NCBI RefSeq assembly: GCF_903946935.1
Contig: NZ_CAJAXH010000054.1
Coordinates: 1-54,825 of the forward strand
DNA from: an uncultured Thiodictyon sp.
GTDB lineage: Bacteria; Pseudomonadota; Gammaproteobacteria; Chromatiales; Chromatiaceae
Direction: 5' to 3'
DNA: 54,825 bases
Made by a program: the position numbers and the translations under genes. Below the pieces are notes generated by a model. It had not been told where the DNA came from, did not search any database, and worked only from the letters and a program-made list of their open reading frames with translations. Shown piece by piece: positions 45,801 through 54,589 of this stretch (positions are counted from its first letter, which is position 1; the number at the start of each line of letters is the position of its first letter).

Positions 45801-46558
45801 GCGAAGCACTGCGGCCCACTGCCGACCCAGTTCCACGCCGGGCCGCTGCCGGTGGCGGTCAACTGGGCGTCGCTGTACCAGATCTCGTCGGTGGTATTCC
45901 AGGCGACGCCAAAGCTGTTGGCGCTGTCGGCCGGCGGCCCAAGCCGGAAGCTGGTCGCACCGATGCCGAGCCCGCCGCCGAAGACATCGAAGCCAAAGCT
46001 CGCGACAAGGTCCCAGCAGCCGCTGCCCGCGTTCCAGCCGATGACGAAGAAGCTGCCCTGCTGCTCGGCGCTGACGCCGTAGACCCAGTTCGCGCCGGTG
46101 GCATCGGTGTAGACCTCGGTCTGCGCCGTGCCGGCCAGCGCGGCAGCGGCGGCCGACGAGATAGCGCCGCTGCCGAGCGTCGTCCAACTGGCGCGGTTGG
46201 GGTCCCATTGCGCCCAGGCCAGGGCGCGGATGCCCTGGGCGGCGGGGCCGCCGGCCAGCACGTTCAGCAGGCCGCCCTGATAGAAGGCGCGTACGCTCTC
46301 GATTGGCCCGCCTGCGCCGGGGGCATAGCTGGAATTGGACCAGCCGGAGTTGGAACCCGGATCGGCGCGGAAGAGCAACAACCCGCTGCCGCTGGTATCG
46401 AGCGTGACCAGGTCGCTCGCCGCGCCGGTGCCCTGCTCGGGGTGCGCCACGGCGAAACAGCCGGGCGTGAGCTGCGGGTAGACCGGCGGGCGATCCAGCA
46501 GCAGGTGGTCGTCGATCAGCGTCGCCTGGACACTCAAGGCGGAAATGGGCGTCGTCAC
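42815..46558 (-). CDS. Large protein: propeller-like N-terminus, helical C-terminus
   Basis: The 1247-residue protein starts at GTG 46558 (GAGGAAG seven bases ahead; MTTPISALSV). Residues 1 to about 430 have repeated aromatic/Gly blades (GLLLFRADPGSNSGWSNS, WAQWDPNRASWTTLGSG, GNLVLFGIAADGPLWYLS) suggesting a lectin-like beta-propeller. A beta-rich segment (about 435-640) follows. From about 660 long amphipathic helices appear (HFFKHAWQAIEHFAVSV, LDWLKQLFNWTDILYTHGVL), then hydrophobic helices (HLIVDLLRDVINLGLGLAG, VLDLFCLVLAIPVTILY, FRFVTL...AIVLLVDFFVGLAS). No signal peptide is seen. I do not know the family. The lectin-plus-hydrophobic-helix layout is reminiscent of toxins, but this is inference. 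Confidence 0.7.
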   Translation of the reverse strand: MTTPISALSVQATLIDDHLLLDRPPVYPQLTPGCFAVAHPEQGTGAASDLVTLDTSGSGLLLFRADPGSNSGWSNSSYAPGAGGPIESVRAFYQGGLLNVLAGGPAAQGIRALAWAQWDPNRASWTTLGSGAISSAAAAALAGTAQTEVYTDATGANWVYGVSAEQQGSFFVIGWNAGSGCWDLVASFGFDVFGGGLGIGATSFRLGPPADSANSFGVAWNTTDEIWYSDAQLTATGSGPAWNWVGSGPQCFAPGIGTISGPRWPVLPAAWAATDLLLQDDTGQVWYFPQFRTGSVQAQARPLTGGAGQPAAISELTVQQDGAGNLVLFGIAADGPLWYLSAPTQTDPSPAGWVTLGNLLATLGAAPSTGFGPEIYAVDGDCDVFHIARTPNLLDLTDASEQVWVTQLVAAPLPPASTTAPQNIASYCMEVTAVDARGLPLAAQPLTLTCDHAATVLLADPAGQGELAHRLTPGVPFALIADATGSVSVRIQGVDLKPPRCIFADPNGSASCWVQGDVVQTPAGSLQPLTPPTSIAGRLQNQDPTRPVTDQALQQAIDPPGDPHLTIAPLMAPGFETDGHATQAMVAMGAWLDPKHQTADGRLDPRRLPSQHWHLDFTDPRGPRFRVLTAVEGQALLAAAQARDPLAAGLPGFSLGHLFGDVAHFFKHAWQAIEHFAVSVAEDALHVILNGVAFVVRTVKQAGDAIEVVLNRIKQGLAKVYDALKHALDWLKQLFNWTDILYTHGVLKACINRTLDNLAGVDCTTVQTAVAKAVASLQAGVDSRFDQLSSLFGTQSFNDFANRQASASGALRAGLAGAAASGVPSRLLSGADGGGVLAAGQLQGAHRANAARSNYGWNKAKAHAAATAGTTAASPGACSLAAVLASFDSSAKAQFATTGATLARQFNQDLGGGNLFGLGIVHLIVDLLRDVINLGLGLAGDLAKAVLGAAACGIQALQATLNHPLHIPVLSWLYHLISGEQLSVLDLFCLVLAIPVTILYKVFNHDQAPFSSADAEGIALRWPLAWQQSDDAALPLPLPAAPTTPSPKLLEALGIAAGISQVIGTIVQAGTDTMTAVEPAAAAPRAGSDPLATLLSWAGVMISAFQFGVDAPAAVDAQNNGEGLTPAQEAALIGWAVGALPLASDILFTAVSGGDMELDPDGGPIMDTIFGVLQLAAGIAVAVEDGTHPGSASGWDIAGAIIVPIGPTFRFVTLFKEDELGPAIVLLVDFFVGLASAAVQIGAAAEG

Positions 46559-46722
46559 ACGGGCTTCCTCACGGCAGGGTGGAGTACGAGACCGTTGCGA
46601 GGCCGGCCTAAGTTTGGCCGCGCAGCAAAGAGATTCGACCGAACGTCTGTCCCAGGGCCAGGTCCGCGTCGGTCCGGTGGGTTGGGCGCTCCGCAAGGGG
46701 CGGCACTGTCCGATGACCCGAT

Positions 46723-46745
46723 CTCCAGGAATTTACGTTGAGCCC
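46723..46745. repeat. Right direct repeat bounding the cassette
   Basis: CTCCAGGAATTTACGTTGAG + CCC, 21 of 23 bases equal to 38165-38187, same orientation. It lies 21 bases past the end of trpC, between trpC and the 1247-residue gene. Confidence 0.7.
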
Positions 46746-46766
46746 TCGCAGCTTGGGAACGAGGAA

Positions 46767-47570
46767 TTAGAAAAAGAGCCGGGCCAGTTCAGCCCCCGGG
46801 TCGGGCGCGCGCATAAAAGCCTCGCCCACCAGGAAGGCATGGACGCCGTGGCGGCGCATCAGGGCCACGTCCTCCGCCCCCAGGATGCCGCTCTCGGTGA
46901 CCAGCAACCGGTCTGTCGGCACCGAGTCAAGGAGCCACAGGGTCGTCTCCAGGCTCACCTCGAAGGTCCGCAGGTTGCGATTATTGATGCCGATCAGGCG
47001 CCCAGGCACCGCCAGCGCCCGCGCCAGCTCGGCGGCGTCGTGGACCTCCACCAGCACATCCAGGCCGAGCCCCTGGGCCAGGGCGCTGAGATCGGCAAGG
47101 CGCGCATCGTCCAGACAGGCGGCGATCAGCAGGATGCAGTCGGCACCCAACACCCGCGCCTCATGCACCTGGTAGGGGTCGATGATGAAATCCTTGCGGA
47201 TCACCGGCAGGGTGCAGGCGGCGCGCGCGGCCTCAAGATAGGCGTCGCAGCCCTGAAAAAAGTCCACGTCGGTCAAGACCGAGAGACAGGCCGCCCCGCC
47301 CCGCGCATAGCTCAAGGCCAGCTCGGCCGGGTGGAAGTCGGCCCGTAGCACGCCCTTGCTCGGGCTGGCGCGCTTGATCTCGGCGATCACCGCCGGTTGG
47401 CCGGCCTGGACCCGAGCGTCCAGCGCCGCCGCAAAGCCGCGGGGGGCGGACGCATCGGCCAGCCGGGCGGTCAACTCCGGGAGCGGCAGGCGCGCGGCGC
47501 GGGCCGCGACCTCCTCGACCTTGCGGTGACAGATCTTCTTCAGGATGTCGGGGGTGTCCGATGTGTGCAT
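46767..47570 (-). CDS. trpC: Indole-3-glycerol-phosphate synthase
   Basis: The 267-residue TIM-barrel enzyme shows [67 protein letters not shown] and VTESGI, all conserved substrate-site segments. It closes the indole ring from carboxyphenylamino-deoxyribulose phosphate. ATG 47570 ([10 protein letters not shown]) is the family start and lies seven bases after the trpD stop. It is the last gene of the trpGDC unit. Confidence 0.96.
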   Translation of the reverse strand: MHTSDTPDILKKICHRKVEEVAARAARLPLPELTARLADASAPRGFAAALDARVQAGQPAVIAEIKRASPSKGVLRADFHPAELALSYARGGAACLSVLTDVDFFQGCDAYLEAARAACTLPVIRKDFIIDPYQVHEARVLGADCILLIAACLDDARLADLSALAQGLGLDVLVEVHDAAELARALAVPGRLIGINNRNLRTFEVSLETTLWLLDSVPTDRLLVTESGILGAEDVALMRRHGVHAFLVGEAFMRAPDPGAELARLFF

Positions 47571-47577
47571 GATGCTC

Positions 47578-48600
47578 TCAGACCAGTTCACGCGTCAGTG
47601 CCACCAGGTGGTCGAAGCGCCGCTGCGCCTCGCCGCTCGCGATCGCCTCATCCGCGCACCGCATCCCATCCTCCAGGCTATCGGCGCGGCCAGCCGCATA
47701 GATGGCGGCACCGGCGTTGAGCTGGACGATGTCGCGCGCCGCGCCCGGCTGGTTGGCGAGCACGCCGCGCAACATGGCCAGACTGCCGGCGGGGTCCGAG
47801 ACCCGGATGACATCGAGCCCGGCGCGGGTCAGGCCAAAGCGTTCCGGGCCGATCTGGTAGCGGCGGATCTCGCCGTGCTTGAGCTCGGCCACCTCGGTCT
47901 CGGCCCCGATGCTGATCTCGTCCAAACCGTCGCGGGCGTGGACCACCAGCACGTGGCGACTGCCCAGGCGCTGGAGCACCTCCGCCAGGGGTTGCAGCAG
48001 TGACTCGCTGAAGGCCCCAAGCAACTGATTGGGCACCCCGGCGGGGTTGGTCAGCGGACCCAGTACATTGAAGATCGTCCTGATCCCCAGTTCGCGCCGG
48101 GGGCCGCCCGTGTGCTTCATGGCGCTGTGGTGGCCGGGGGCGAACATGAACCCGACCCCCACCTCGCGCACGCAGCGCTCGACCTGCGCCGGGGTGAGTT
48201 CGAGCCGCACCCCCGCCGCCTCCAGCACGTCCGCCGCGCCCGACTTGCTCGACACCGAGCGGTTGCCGTGTTTGGCGACGTGACAGCCGGCCGCCGCGGC
48301 AACGAACATCGCGGTGGTCGACACATTGAAGGTCCCGCTGGCATCCCCGCCGGTGCCGACGATGTCCACCGGGTAGTCGAGCCCGCCGATGTCGACCCCC
48401 GCCGCCAGTTCACGCATGACCCCGGCCGCCGCGGCGATCTCCGCGACCGACTCGCCCTTCAGTCGCAGGGCCACCAGAAAGCCGGCAATCTGGGCCGCCG
48501 TCGCCCCGCCGGTCATGATGGTGCGCATGACCGCCGTCATCTGCTCCAGATTCAGGTCCTTGCCCTCCACGCAGGAGGTGATGGCTGCCTTGATATCCAT
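47578..48600 (-). CDS. trpD: Anthranilate phosphoribosyltransferase
   Basis: The 340-residue protein has the N-terminal helical domain ([27 protein letters not shown]) and PRPP-binding motifs: [49 protein letters not shown] and [10 protein letters not shown]. It joins anthranilate to PRPP in tryptophan synthesis. It lies five bases after trpG. Confidence 0.96.
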   Translation of the reverse strand: MDIKAAITSCVEGKDLNLEQMTAVMRTIMTGGATAAQIAGFLVALRLKGESVAEIAAAAGVMRELAAGVDIGGLDYPVDIVGTGGDASGTFNVSTTAMFVAAAAGCHVAKHGNRSVSSKSGAADVLEAAGVRLELTPAQVERCVREVGVGFMFAPGHHSAMKHTGGPRRELGIRTIFNVLGPLTNPAGVPNQLLGAFSESLLQPLAEVLQRLGSRHVLVVHARDGLDEISIGAETEVAELKHGEIRRYQIGPERFGLTRAGLDVIRVSDPAGSLAMLRGVLANQPGAARDIVQLNAGAAIYAAGRADSLEDGMRCADEAIASGEAQRRFDHLVALTRELV

Positions 48601-48605
48601 GTGTC

Positions 48606-49187
48606 CTAGCGCCCCTCAATGAAATTCTTGAGCAGGTCGTGCCCGTGCTGCGTCAGGATCGACTCGGGGTGGAACTGGACCCCCTGAATCGCTAGTTCGC
48701 GATGACGCACGCCCATGATCTCCTCGACCGCGCCGTCCGCGGTCGCGGTCCAGGCGGTGACCTCCAGGCAGTCAGGGAGGCTGTCGCGCTCGATCACCAG
48801 CGAGTGATAGCGGGTCGCCGCGAAGGGGTTGGCGAGTCCGCTGAACACGCCTTGATCGGAGTGATGGATCGGCGAGGTCTTGCCGTGCATGACCTGGCGC
48901 GCCTTGACGATGTGCCCGCCGAAGGCCTGACCGATGGACTGATGCCCCAGGCAGACCCCCAGGATCGGCACCCGCCCGGCCATCTCCTGGATCAGCGCCA
49001 CCGAGATCCCCGCTTCGTTGGGTGTACAGGGACCGGGTGAGATCACGATGCGCTCGGCGTTGAGTGCCGCGACCTCAGCGACGGTCAGCTCGTCGTTGCG
49101 CACCACCCGCACCTCCGCCCCCAACTCGCCCAGGTACTGGACCAGGTTGTAGGTGAAGGAGTCGTAGTTGTCGATCATCAGCAGCAT
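48606..49187 (-). CDS. trpG: Anthranilate synthase glutamine amidotransferase subunit
   Basis: The 193-residue class-I glutamine amidotransferase begins [22 protein letters not shown]. It has the oxyanion segment [12 protein letters not shown], nucleophile Cys in [15 protein letters not shown] and the His-x-Glu pair in [11 protein letters not shown]. It supplies ammonia to TrpE (and possibly PabB, as TrpG/PabA). The partner trpE is not in the window. Confidence 0.95.
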   Translation of the reverse strand: MLLMIDNYDSFTYNLVQYLGELGAEVRVVRNDELTVAEVAALNAERIVISPGPCTPNEAGISVALIQEMAGRVPILGVCLGHQSIGQAFGGHIVKARQVMHGKTSPIHHSDQGVFSGLANPFAATRYHSLVIERDSLPDCLEVTAWTATADGAVEEIMGVRHRELAIQGVQFHPESILTQHGHDLLKNFIEGR

Positions 49188-49679
49188 TTAATGGCTATCC
49201 CACTGTGTTATATCGCATGACTTGAGAGGCGGCGAACTGGATACGCACCCGAGCGAGGCCACCCCAACGGCGTAGGAGCGGCCCCCTGGCCGCGACGGGC
49301 TGCCGCGAGGACCCTGGCCGCAATGACGATCAAGCCAGTGACCCAAACGAAAAACGACCTAGACCGCATGGATCTAAGCCGTTGTATTACCGAAACAGAC
49401 GAGTGGATCGAATCGCCAACTAACTGACTGTAAATCCCCAGGGGAATGCATTCTACAACAATTGACCTGCCAGTATCGCCCCCAACAAGGCCGCGGCGCC
49501 CCACTATCAGCTGCGCATCGACTCCGCGCCGCGGTCCAGGGATCGGTGGGTGGATGTCTCCCGCGGCCGGTTAGGCACACCCTCGGCGACCGCCACCACG
49601 GCGTAAGCGGCGGCACCGCCCCCGGCCGCGCGGCTCCCGACATCCCGTAGCGCCTGCACTTGCCAGAAACATTCCTCGA
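49188..49679. other. Intergenic region with one REP element
   Basis: A direct REP copy lies at 49272-49298 (GTAGGAGCGGCCCCCTGGCC...). Otherwise nothing is recognised: no leader peptide or attenuator with tandem Trp codons precedes trpG. Confidence 0.6.
49272..49298 (+). repeat. Single REP element upstream of trpG
   Basis: Direct copy matching the consensus from GTAGG to GACGGG; it lies in the spacer between clpA and trpG. Confidence 0.9.
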
Positions 49680-51953
49680 TCAGGCACGCGAATCAGCCAA
49701 GGCCTTGGCCGATTCGATCTCGAAGCCGAGCCCATCGCCCTCCACCCCGACCCGCACCGTGCCGCCGCCGACCAGCGACCCGAACAGCAGCTCGTTCGCC
49801 AAGGGCTTCTTGATGTGGTTCTGGATCACGCGGGCCATCGGTCGCGCACCCATCAGCGGGTCATAGCCCTTCTCGGCGATCCAACTGCGGGCCGCCGCAT
49901 CGACACTCAGGAACACCTTCTTGTCCAGGAGTTGGTGTTCCAGCTCAAAGATGAACTTGTCGACCACGCTCTTGATGGTCTCGGGACCTAAGGGACTGAA
50001 CTGCACCACCGCGTCGAGTCGGTTGCGGAACTCGGGTGTGAAATAACGCTTGAGTGCCTCCAGCCCGTCGGTGGAATGGTCCTGCTCGGCAAAGCCCATC
50101 GAGCGGCGCGCCGTCTCGTCCGCGCCGGCATTGGTGGTCATCACCAACACCACATTGCGGAAATCGGCCTTGCGTCCGTTGTTGTCCGTGAGGGTGCCGT
50201 GGTCCATGACCTGGAGCAGCAGGTTGAAGACGTCCGGGTGCGCCTTTTCGATCTCGTCCATCAACAAGACCGCGTGCGGATGCTTATTGATCTCCTCGGT
50301 GAGCAGCCCGCCCTGATCGAAACCGACATAGCCGGGGGGCGCGCCGATGAGCCGCGAGACCGTGTGGCGTTCCATGTATTCGGACATGTCGAAACGGATC
50401 AGCTCCATCCCCAGGATGCGGGCGAGCTGACGGGTCACCTCGGTCTTGCCCACCCCGGTGGGGCCGGTAAAGAGGAAGGACCCGATGGGTTTCTCCTCGT
50501 GCCCCAGCCCTGAGCGATTCATGCGGATGGCCGCGGTCAGGGCCTCAATGGCCGGCTCCTGGCCATAGACCACCATCTTGAGATCGCGGTCGAGGTTACG
50601 CAGCGACTCGGTGTCCGAGGCCGAGACCTTCTTCGGCGGGATGCGCGCCATCTTGGCAATGATCGACTCGACGTCAGCCACATCGATCCGCTTCTTGCGC
50701 TTGGCTGGGCTCATCAGTTGGACATTGGCCCCGGCCTCGTCGATCACGTCGATGGCCTTGTCGGGCAGGTGCCGGTCATTGATGTAGCGGTTGGAGAGTT
50801 CGGCGGCGGCCCGCAGTGCGGGATTGGTATACGTGACCTGATGATGCGATTCGAAGCGTGACTTGAGACCCTTCAGGATCTCGATAGTCTCCTCGACGCT
50901 CGGCTCCTCGACGTCGATCTTCTGGAAGCGCCGGGCCAGTGCCCGGTCCTTCTCGAAGATGCCGCGGTATTCCTGATAGGTGGTCGAGCCGATACAGCGC
51001 AGGTCGCCCGAGGCCAGCACCGGCTTGATCAGGTTGGAGGCGTCCATGACCCCGCCGGAGGCCGAGCCCGCACCGATAATGGTGTGGATCTCATCGATGA
51101 ACAGGATGGCCCGCGGCAGGCGCTTGAGCTGGGCGAGCACGGACTTGAGACGCTTCTCGAAGTCACCGCGGTATTTGGTCCCCGCCACCAGGCCACCCAA
51201 ATCGAGGGCATAGATCACCGCGTCGTTGAGGACCTCCGGGACATCTCCGTCGACGATCTTCTTGGCCAGCCCCTCCGCAATGGCGGTCTTGCCGACGCCG
51301 GCCTCGCCTACAAACAGTGGGTTGTTCTTGCGCCGGCGGCACAGGATCTGGATGGTCCGCTCCACCTCCGCCGCCCGGCCGATCAGCGGATCGATGCGCC
51401 CTTGGCGGGCCATCTCATTGAGATTGGAGGCGAAGCTCTCCAGTGGACTGGCCCCCTCGTGGTCGCCGCCACGCGCCTCGTCGGGCTCTGCGTGCCCCTC
51501 GTCCTCCGCGCTCTCACCCGGGACCTTGGAGATCCCGTGCGAAATATAGTTGACGACATCGAGACGGGAAATATCCTGCTGGCTTAACAGGTACACCGCC
51601 TGGGAGTCCTGCTCGCTGAACAGTGCGACCAAGACGTTGGCACCAGTGACCTCCTTCTTGCCGGCGGACTGCACATGAAAGACCGCGCGTTGCAAGACCC
51701 GCTGGAAGCCCAGGGTCGGCTGGGTTTCCCGGTCTTCGCTCACCGGGATGAGCGGCGTGGTCTCGTCAATGAAGGCCGTGATCTCGCGGCGCAGTCGCTC
51801 GGCATCGGCGCCGCAGGCGCGCAGGACCTTGGCCGCCGCCGGATTATCCAGGAGGGACAGAAGCATGTGCTCCACGGTCATGTACTCGTGGTGCTTCTCA
51901 CGCGCCTCTTTAAACGCGCGGTTCAACGTGAACTCCAGCTCTTTACTCAGCAT
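49680..51953 (-). CDS. clpA: Clp protease ATPase subunit ClpA
   Basis: The 757-residue protein has the N-domain (MLSKELEFTLNRAFKEAR; binds ClpS), AAA-1 with Walker A GEAGVGKTAIAEGLA and Walker B ILFIDEIH, and AAA-2 with GPTGVGKTEVTRQLA and VLLMDEIEKAHPDVF. No long middle domain is present, as expected for ClpA rather than ClpB. The ClpP-docking loop is expected in AAA-2. It unfolds substrates for ClpP. The start at 51953 is the family start. clpS lies 127 bases upstream. Confidence 0.97.
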   Translation of the reverse strand: MLSKELEFTLNRAFKEAREKHHEYMTVEHMLLSLLDNPAAAKVLRACGADAERLRREITAFIDETTPLIPVSEDRETQPTLGFQRVLQRAVFHVQSAGKKEVTGANVLVALFSEQDSQAVYLLSQQDISRLDVVNYISHGISKVPGESAEDEGHAEPDEARGGDHEGASPLESFASNLNEMARQGRIDPLIGRAAEVERTIQILCRRRKNNPLFVGEAGVGKTAIAEGLAKKIVDGDVPEVLNDAVIYALDLGGLVAGTKYRGDFEKRLKSVLAQLKRLPRAILFIDEIHTIIGAGSASGGVMDASNLIKPVLASGDLRCIGSTTYQEYRGIFEKDRALARRFQKIDVEEPSVEETIEILKGLKSRFESHHQVTYTNPALRAAAELSNRYINDRHLPDKAIDVIDEAGANVQLMSPAKRKKRIDVADVESIIAKMARIPPKKVSASDTESLRNLDRDLKMVVYGQEPAIEALTAAIRMNRSGLGHEEKPIGSFLFTGPTGVGKTEVTRQLARILGMELIRFDMSEYMERHTVSRLIGAPPGYVGFDQGGLLTEEINKHPHAVLLMDEIEKAHPDVFNLLLQVMDHGTLTDNNGRKADFRNVVLVMTTNAGADETARRSMGFAEQDHSTDGLEALKRYFTPEFRNRLDAVVQFSPLGPETIKSVVDKFIFELEHQLLDKKVFLSVDAAARSWIAEKGYDPLMGARPMARVIQNHIKKPLANELLFGSLVGGGTVRVGVEGDGLGFEIESAKALADSRA

Positions 51954-52080
51954 CGGACTCGTCCAAGCGGGGTTAAGGAAATCGATTCTATCTGCTTTGA
52001 TGCACGCTGGGTATGGCGTAGGCGCCGCCGCCACCCGCGGGCCCCACCGGGGCCACTCCCGCTCCAACGGGCTGACTGCC

Positions 52081-52404
52081 TCACGCCTCTTCCATGGTAC
52101 ACATCAGCGGATGCTGATGACTGCGAGAGTAATCGTTGACTTGGATGACCTTGGTCTCGGCAATATCCCGAGTATAGACGCCGCACACACCCACCCCGCG
52201 CGTATGCACATGCAGCATCACCTGGGTGGCCTGCTCCCGGTTCATCGCGAAGAAGCCCTCCAGCACCTCCACCACGAACTCCATCGGGGTGTAATCGTCG
52301 TTCAAGAGTAGGACCTTGAACAGCGGCGGTCGCCGCAGCTTGGGCCGGGCCTCCTGGACCGCCAGCCCGGATTCACGCTCCTCATTCGGGTTCTGCTCGC
52401 TCAT
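52081..52404 (-). CDS. clpS: Clp adaptor protein ClpS
   Basis: The 107-residue protein has a flexible acidic N-terminal extension and the ClpS core: [20 protein letters not shown], the substrate-pocket segment, and [20 protein letters not shown]. It delivers N-degron substrates to ClpA. The order clpS-clpA is the usual one. Confidence 0.96.
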   Translation of the reverse strand: MSEQNPNEERESGLAVQEARPKLRRPPLFKVLLLNDDYTPMEFVVEVLEGFFAMNREQATQVMLHVHTRGVGVCGVYTRDIAETKVIQVNDYSRSHQHPLMCTMEEA

Positions 52405-52748
52405 GGCTCCGGATTCTAAACAATTTTCGTCTTGGTGCGACGCCGATCATCGCCCTGTGGGGGTGCCAGCCCCCGCCGCGGCATCACCTGGCTACGCAAG
52501 CGTGACCAGACTGACGCCTGGGGAGCGCGACCCGGCGGTGCCTCACACTGAGCCTCCCGCCGGTTTGGGCTGGAAAATCAGTCCATTATACTATGAGGTA
52601 TGGCGCCGCTGGCCGGAATCAAGGGATGGGGTCAGACGCGACGACAAAGACGCGAAAGCTCCCCTAAGCTCACGCGGTAACACCAAGCCCCGCGGCGCCC
52701 GGCACCAGGGCGCCGGCCACTACCGCCGGGGGAGGGCGCCGCCGCCCC
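52405..52748. other. Intergenic region between clpS and icd
   Basis: No gene is seen. It should hold the clpS promoter and the icd 3' end. A hairpin GGGGGTGCCAGCCCCC lies near 52459-52475. Confidence 0.5.
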
Positions 52749-54005
52749 TTACATGGCGGCAATCACCGCCGCGCCGAAACCCGAACAACTGAGCTTGGTC
52801 GCCCCGGGCATCAAGCGCTCCAGGTCATAGGTCACGGTCTTGGCCGCAATGGCCCCCTCCACACCCTTGATGATCAGGTCGGCGGCTTCGGTCCATCCCA
52901 TGTGGCGCAACATCATTTCAGCCGAGAGCAGCAGCGAACTGGGATTCACCTGGTCCTTACCCGCATATTTGGGGGCGGTACCATGGGTCGCCTCGAACAT
53001 GGCCACCGAGTCAGACAGGTTGGCCCCGGGCGCCATCCCGATGCCGCCGACCTGGGCGGCCAGCGCATCGGAGATATAGTCGCCGTTGAGGTTGAGGGTG
53101 GCAATCACGTCGTAGTCCTTGGGACGCAGCAGGATCTGCTGGAGGAAGGCGTCCGCGATCACGTCCTTGATCACGATGTCGCGACCGGTCTTCGTGTTCT
53201 TGAACCGGCACCAGGGCCCGCCGTCCATCTCCACTGCCCCGAACTCGGACTTCGCCAGGTCATAGCCCCACTGCTTGAAGGCCCCCTCGGTGAACTTCAT
53301 GATGTTGCCCTTGTGTACCAAGGTGACCGAGGCGCGATCGTTATCGATGGCGTACTGGATCGCCTTGCGCACCAGGCGCTGCGTACCCTCGCGGGAGACC
53401 GGCTTGATACCGATCCCGGAGGTCTCAGGGAAGCGGATCTTGGTCACGCCCATCTCGCGCTGCAGGAACTCGATGACCTTTTTGACCTCCGGGGTCCCCT
53501 CCTGCCACTCGATGCCGGCATAGATGTCCTCCGAATTCTCACGGAAGATCACCATATCGGTATGCTCGGGCTCCTTCAATGGGCTCGGCGTCCCGGTGAA
53601 GTAACGCACCGGGCGCAGGCAGACATACAGGTCCAACTCTTGACGCATCGTCACGTTGAGCGAGCGGATGCCGCCACCCACTGGGGTGGTCAGCGGCCCC
53701 TTGATGGAGACGACGAACTCCTTGACCGCCCGCAGACTCTCCGCGGGCAACCACACATCCTCGCCGTAGACCTGTGTCGATTTTTCGCCGGCGTAGATCT
53801 CCATCCAGTGGATGCGACGCTGCCCCCCATACGCCTTGTCGACCGCGGCGTCAGTTACCTTCATCATCACTGGGGAAATGTCGATCCCGATCCCGTCGCC
53901 CTCGATGAAGGGGATGATCGGCTGGTCCGGCACGGCCAGTGACAGGTCCGCATTAACCTGGATCTTGGCTCCCTGTGCCGGGACTTTGATTTTCTCGTAG
54001 GCCAT
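52749..54005 (-). CDS. icd: NADP-dependent isocitrate dehydrogenase
   Basis: The 418-residue enzyme follows E. coli Icd along its length. It has the phosphorylatable-Ser segment [45 protein letters not shown], the metal/catalytic Asp segment [17 protein letters not shown], and [11 protein letters not shown] that marks NADP use. It oxidises isocitrate to 2-oxoglutarate in the TCA cycle. The start at 54005 (MAYEKIKVP) has GAGAG ahead; the frame extends further without support. No aceK is visible nearby. Confidence 0.97.
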   Translation of the reverse strand: MAYEKIKVPAQGAKIQVNADLSLAVPDQPIIPFIEGDGIGIDISPVMMKVTDAAVDKAYGGQRRIHWMEIYAGEKSTQVYGEDVWLPAESLRAVKEFVVSIKGPLTTPVGGGIRSLNVTMRQELDLYVCLRPVRYFTGTPSPLKEPEHTDMVIFRENSEDIYAGIEWQEGTPEVKKVIEFLQREMGVTKIRFPETSGIGIKPVSREGTQRLVRKAIQYAIDNDRASVTLVHKGNIMKFTEGAFKQWGYDLAKSEFGAVEMDGGPWCRFKNTKTGRDIVIKDVIADAFLQQILLRPKDYDVIATLNLNGDYISDALAAQVGGIGMAPGANLSDSVAMFEATHGTAPKYAGKDQVNPSSLLLSAEMMLRHMGWTEAADLIIKGVEGAIAAKTVTYDLERLMPGATKLSCSGFGAAVIAAM

Positions 54006-54322
54006 CTTTCGCTGCTCTCTGTGGTCGCCAGAAAACCCAATGCTAACACCGCAACGCGTCTCCCGTGCTGCCCGGCTAACGACCATGGCGCCCGCACCAC
54101 CCCGTGGCGAGCGCCTCGGCCGTTCCCCACCCCGCCCTCCCACAATAGGGGAGGGAGAATTTTAGCGCGCTCCCGGCTCGACTTTCACAGTAACCGCTGG
54201 CTGGATTCACCGCGTACATAAAAATGGCGCAACGAATTTCCCCACGCAGAGAACATCTTTCACCGATCGCGGACTGGACCTAACCCTAATATGGCGATCA
54301 AGACCGTGCTCCGGGACCCCGT

Positions 54323-54344
54323 TTCTGTGAACTAGTTCACAGAA
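54323..54344. promoter_or_regulatory. Perfect CRP-type palindrome
   Basis: The site is a perfect 22-bp palindrome whose core is TGTGA-ACTAGT-TCACA, the exact consensus of CRP/Vfr-like binding sites. It lies about 137 bases ahead of the 54482 gene and 318 bases ahead of icd, between the two divergent genes. Confidence 0.75.
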
Positions 54345-54481
54345 TTGCGGCGGCCACCCGTCCAAGATCGACCAGGTATGGAGGTCACTTCCAGCGCGAC
54401 TCAAGCCGATCCAAGAATCGGCGCAGACAAGCGTGGCACGCGTTAGCGATGCCGCGATGTCACAATCAGAGGTAGACGCAC

Positions 54482-54589
54482 ATGATCTGGACACTCTTCG
54501 CTCTCTTTGCGGCGGTGGTCATCGGTGGACCCCTGGGACTGATCTGGTGGAGCACCACCGGCCCCTCTGACTACTGGGACAAGACCTAG
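54482..54589 (+). CDS. 35-residue single-pass membrane peptide
   Basis: The peptide is MIWTLFALFAAVVIGG, PLGLIWWSTTGPS and DYWDKT: one membrane helix, a WW pair at its end and a short acidic/aromatic tail. AGAGG lies about eight bases ahead of the ATG. Small peptides of this kind often join respiratory or transport complexes, but I do not recognise the family (it does not match CydX or CcoQ). The CRP-type site upstream fits control by carbon or energy state. Coding is likely but not certain. Confidence 0.55.
   Translation: MIWTLFALFAAVVIGGPLGLIWWSTTGPSDYWDKT

Noticed and set aside
44327-46741. Open frame of 804 codons on the plus strand
   Set aside because: It is antisense to the 1247-residue gene and has a composition (Arg/Gly/Ala/Gln-rich, no domains) typical of GC-rich mirror frames.
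38165-46745. Complete prophage or contractile injection system
   Set aside because: No terminase, portal, capsid, sheath, tube, baseplate or integrase gene is present; only holin-, muramidase- and collar-like parts.
49188-49679. Tryptophan attenuator ahead of trpG
   Set aside because: No leader peptide with tandem Trp codons or competing hairpins could be found.
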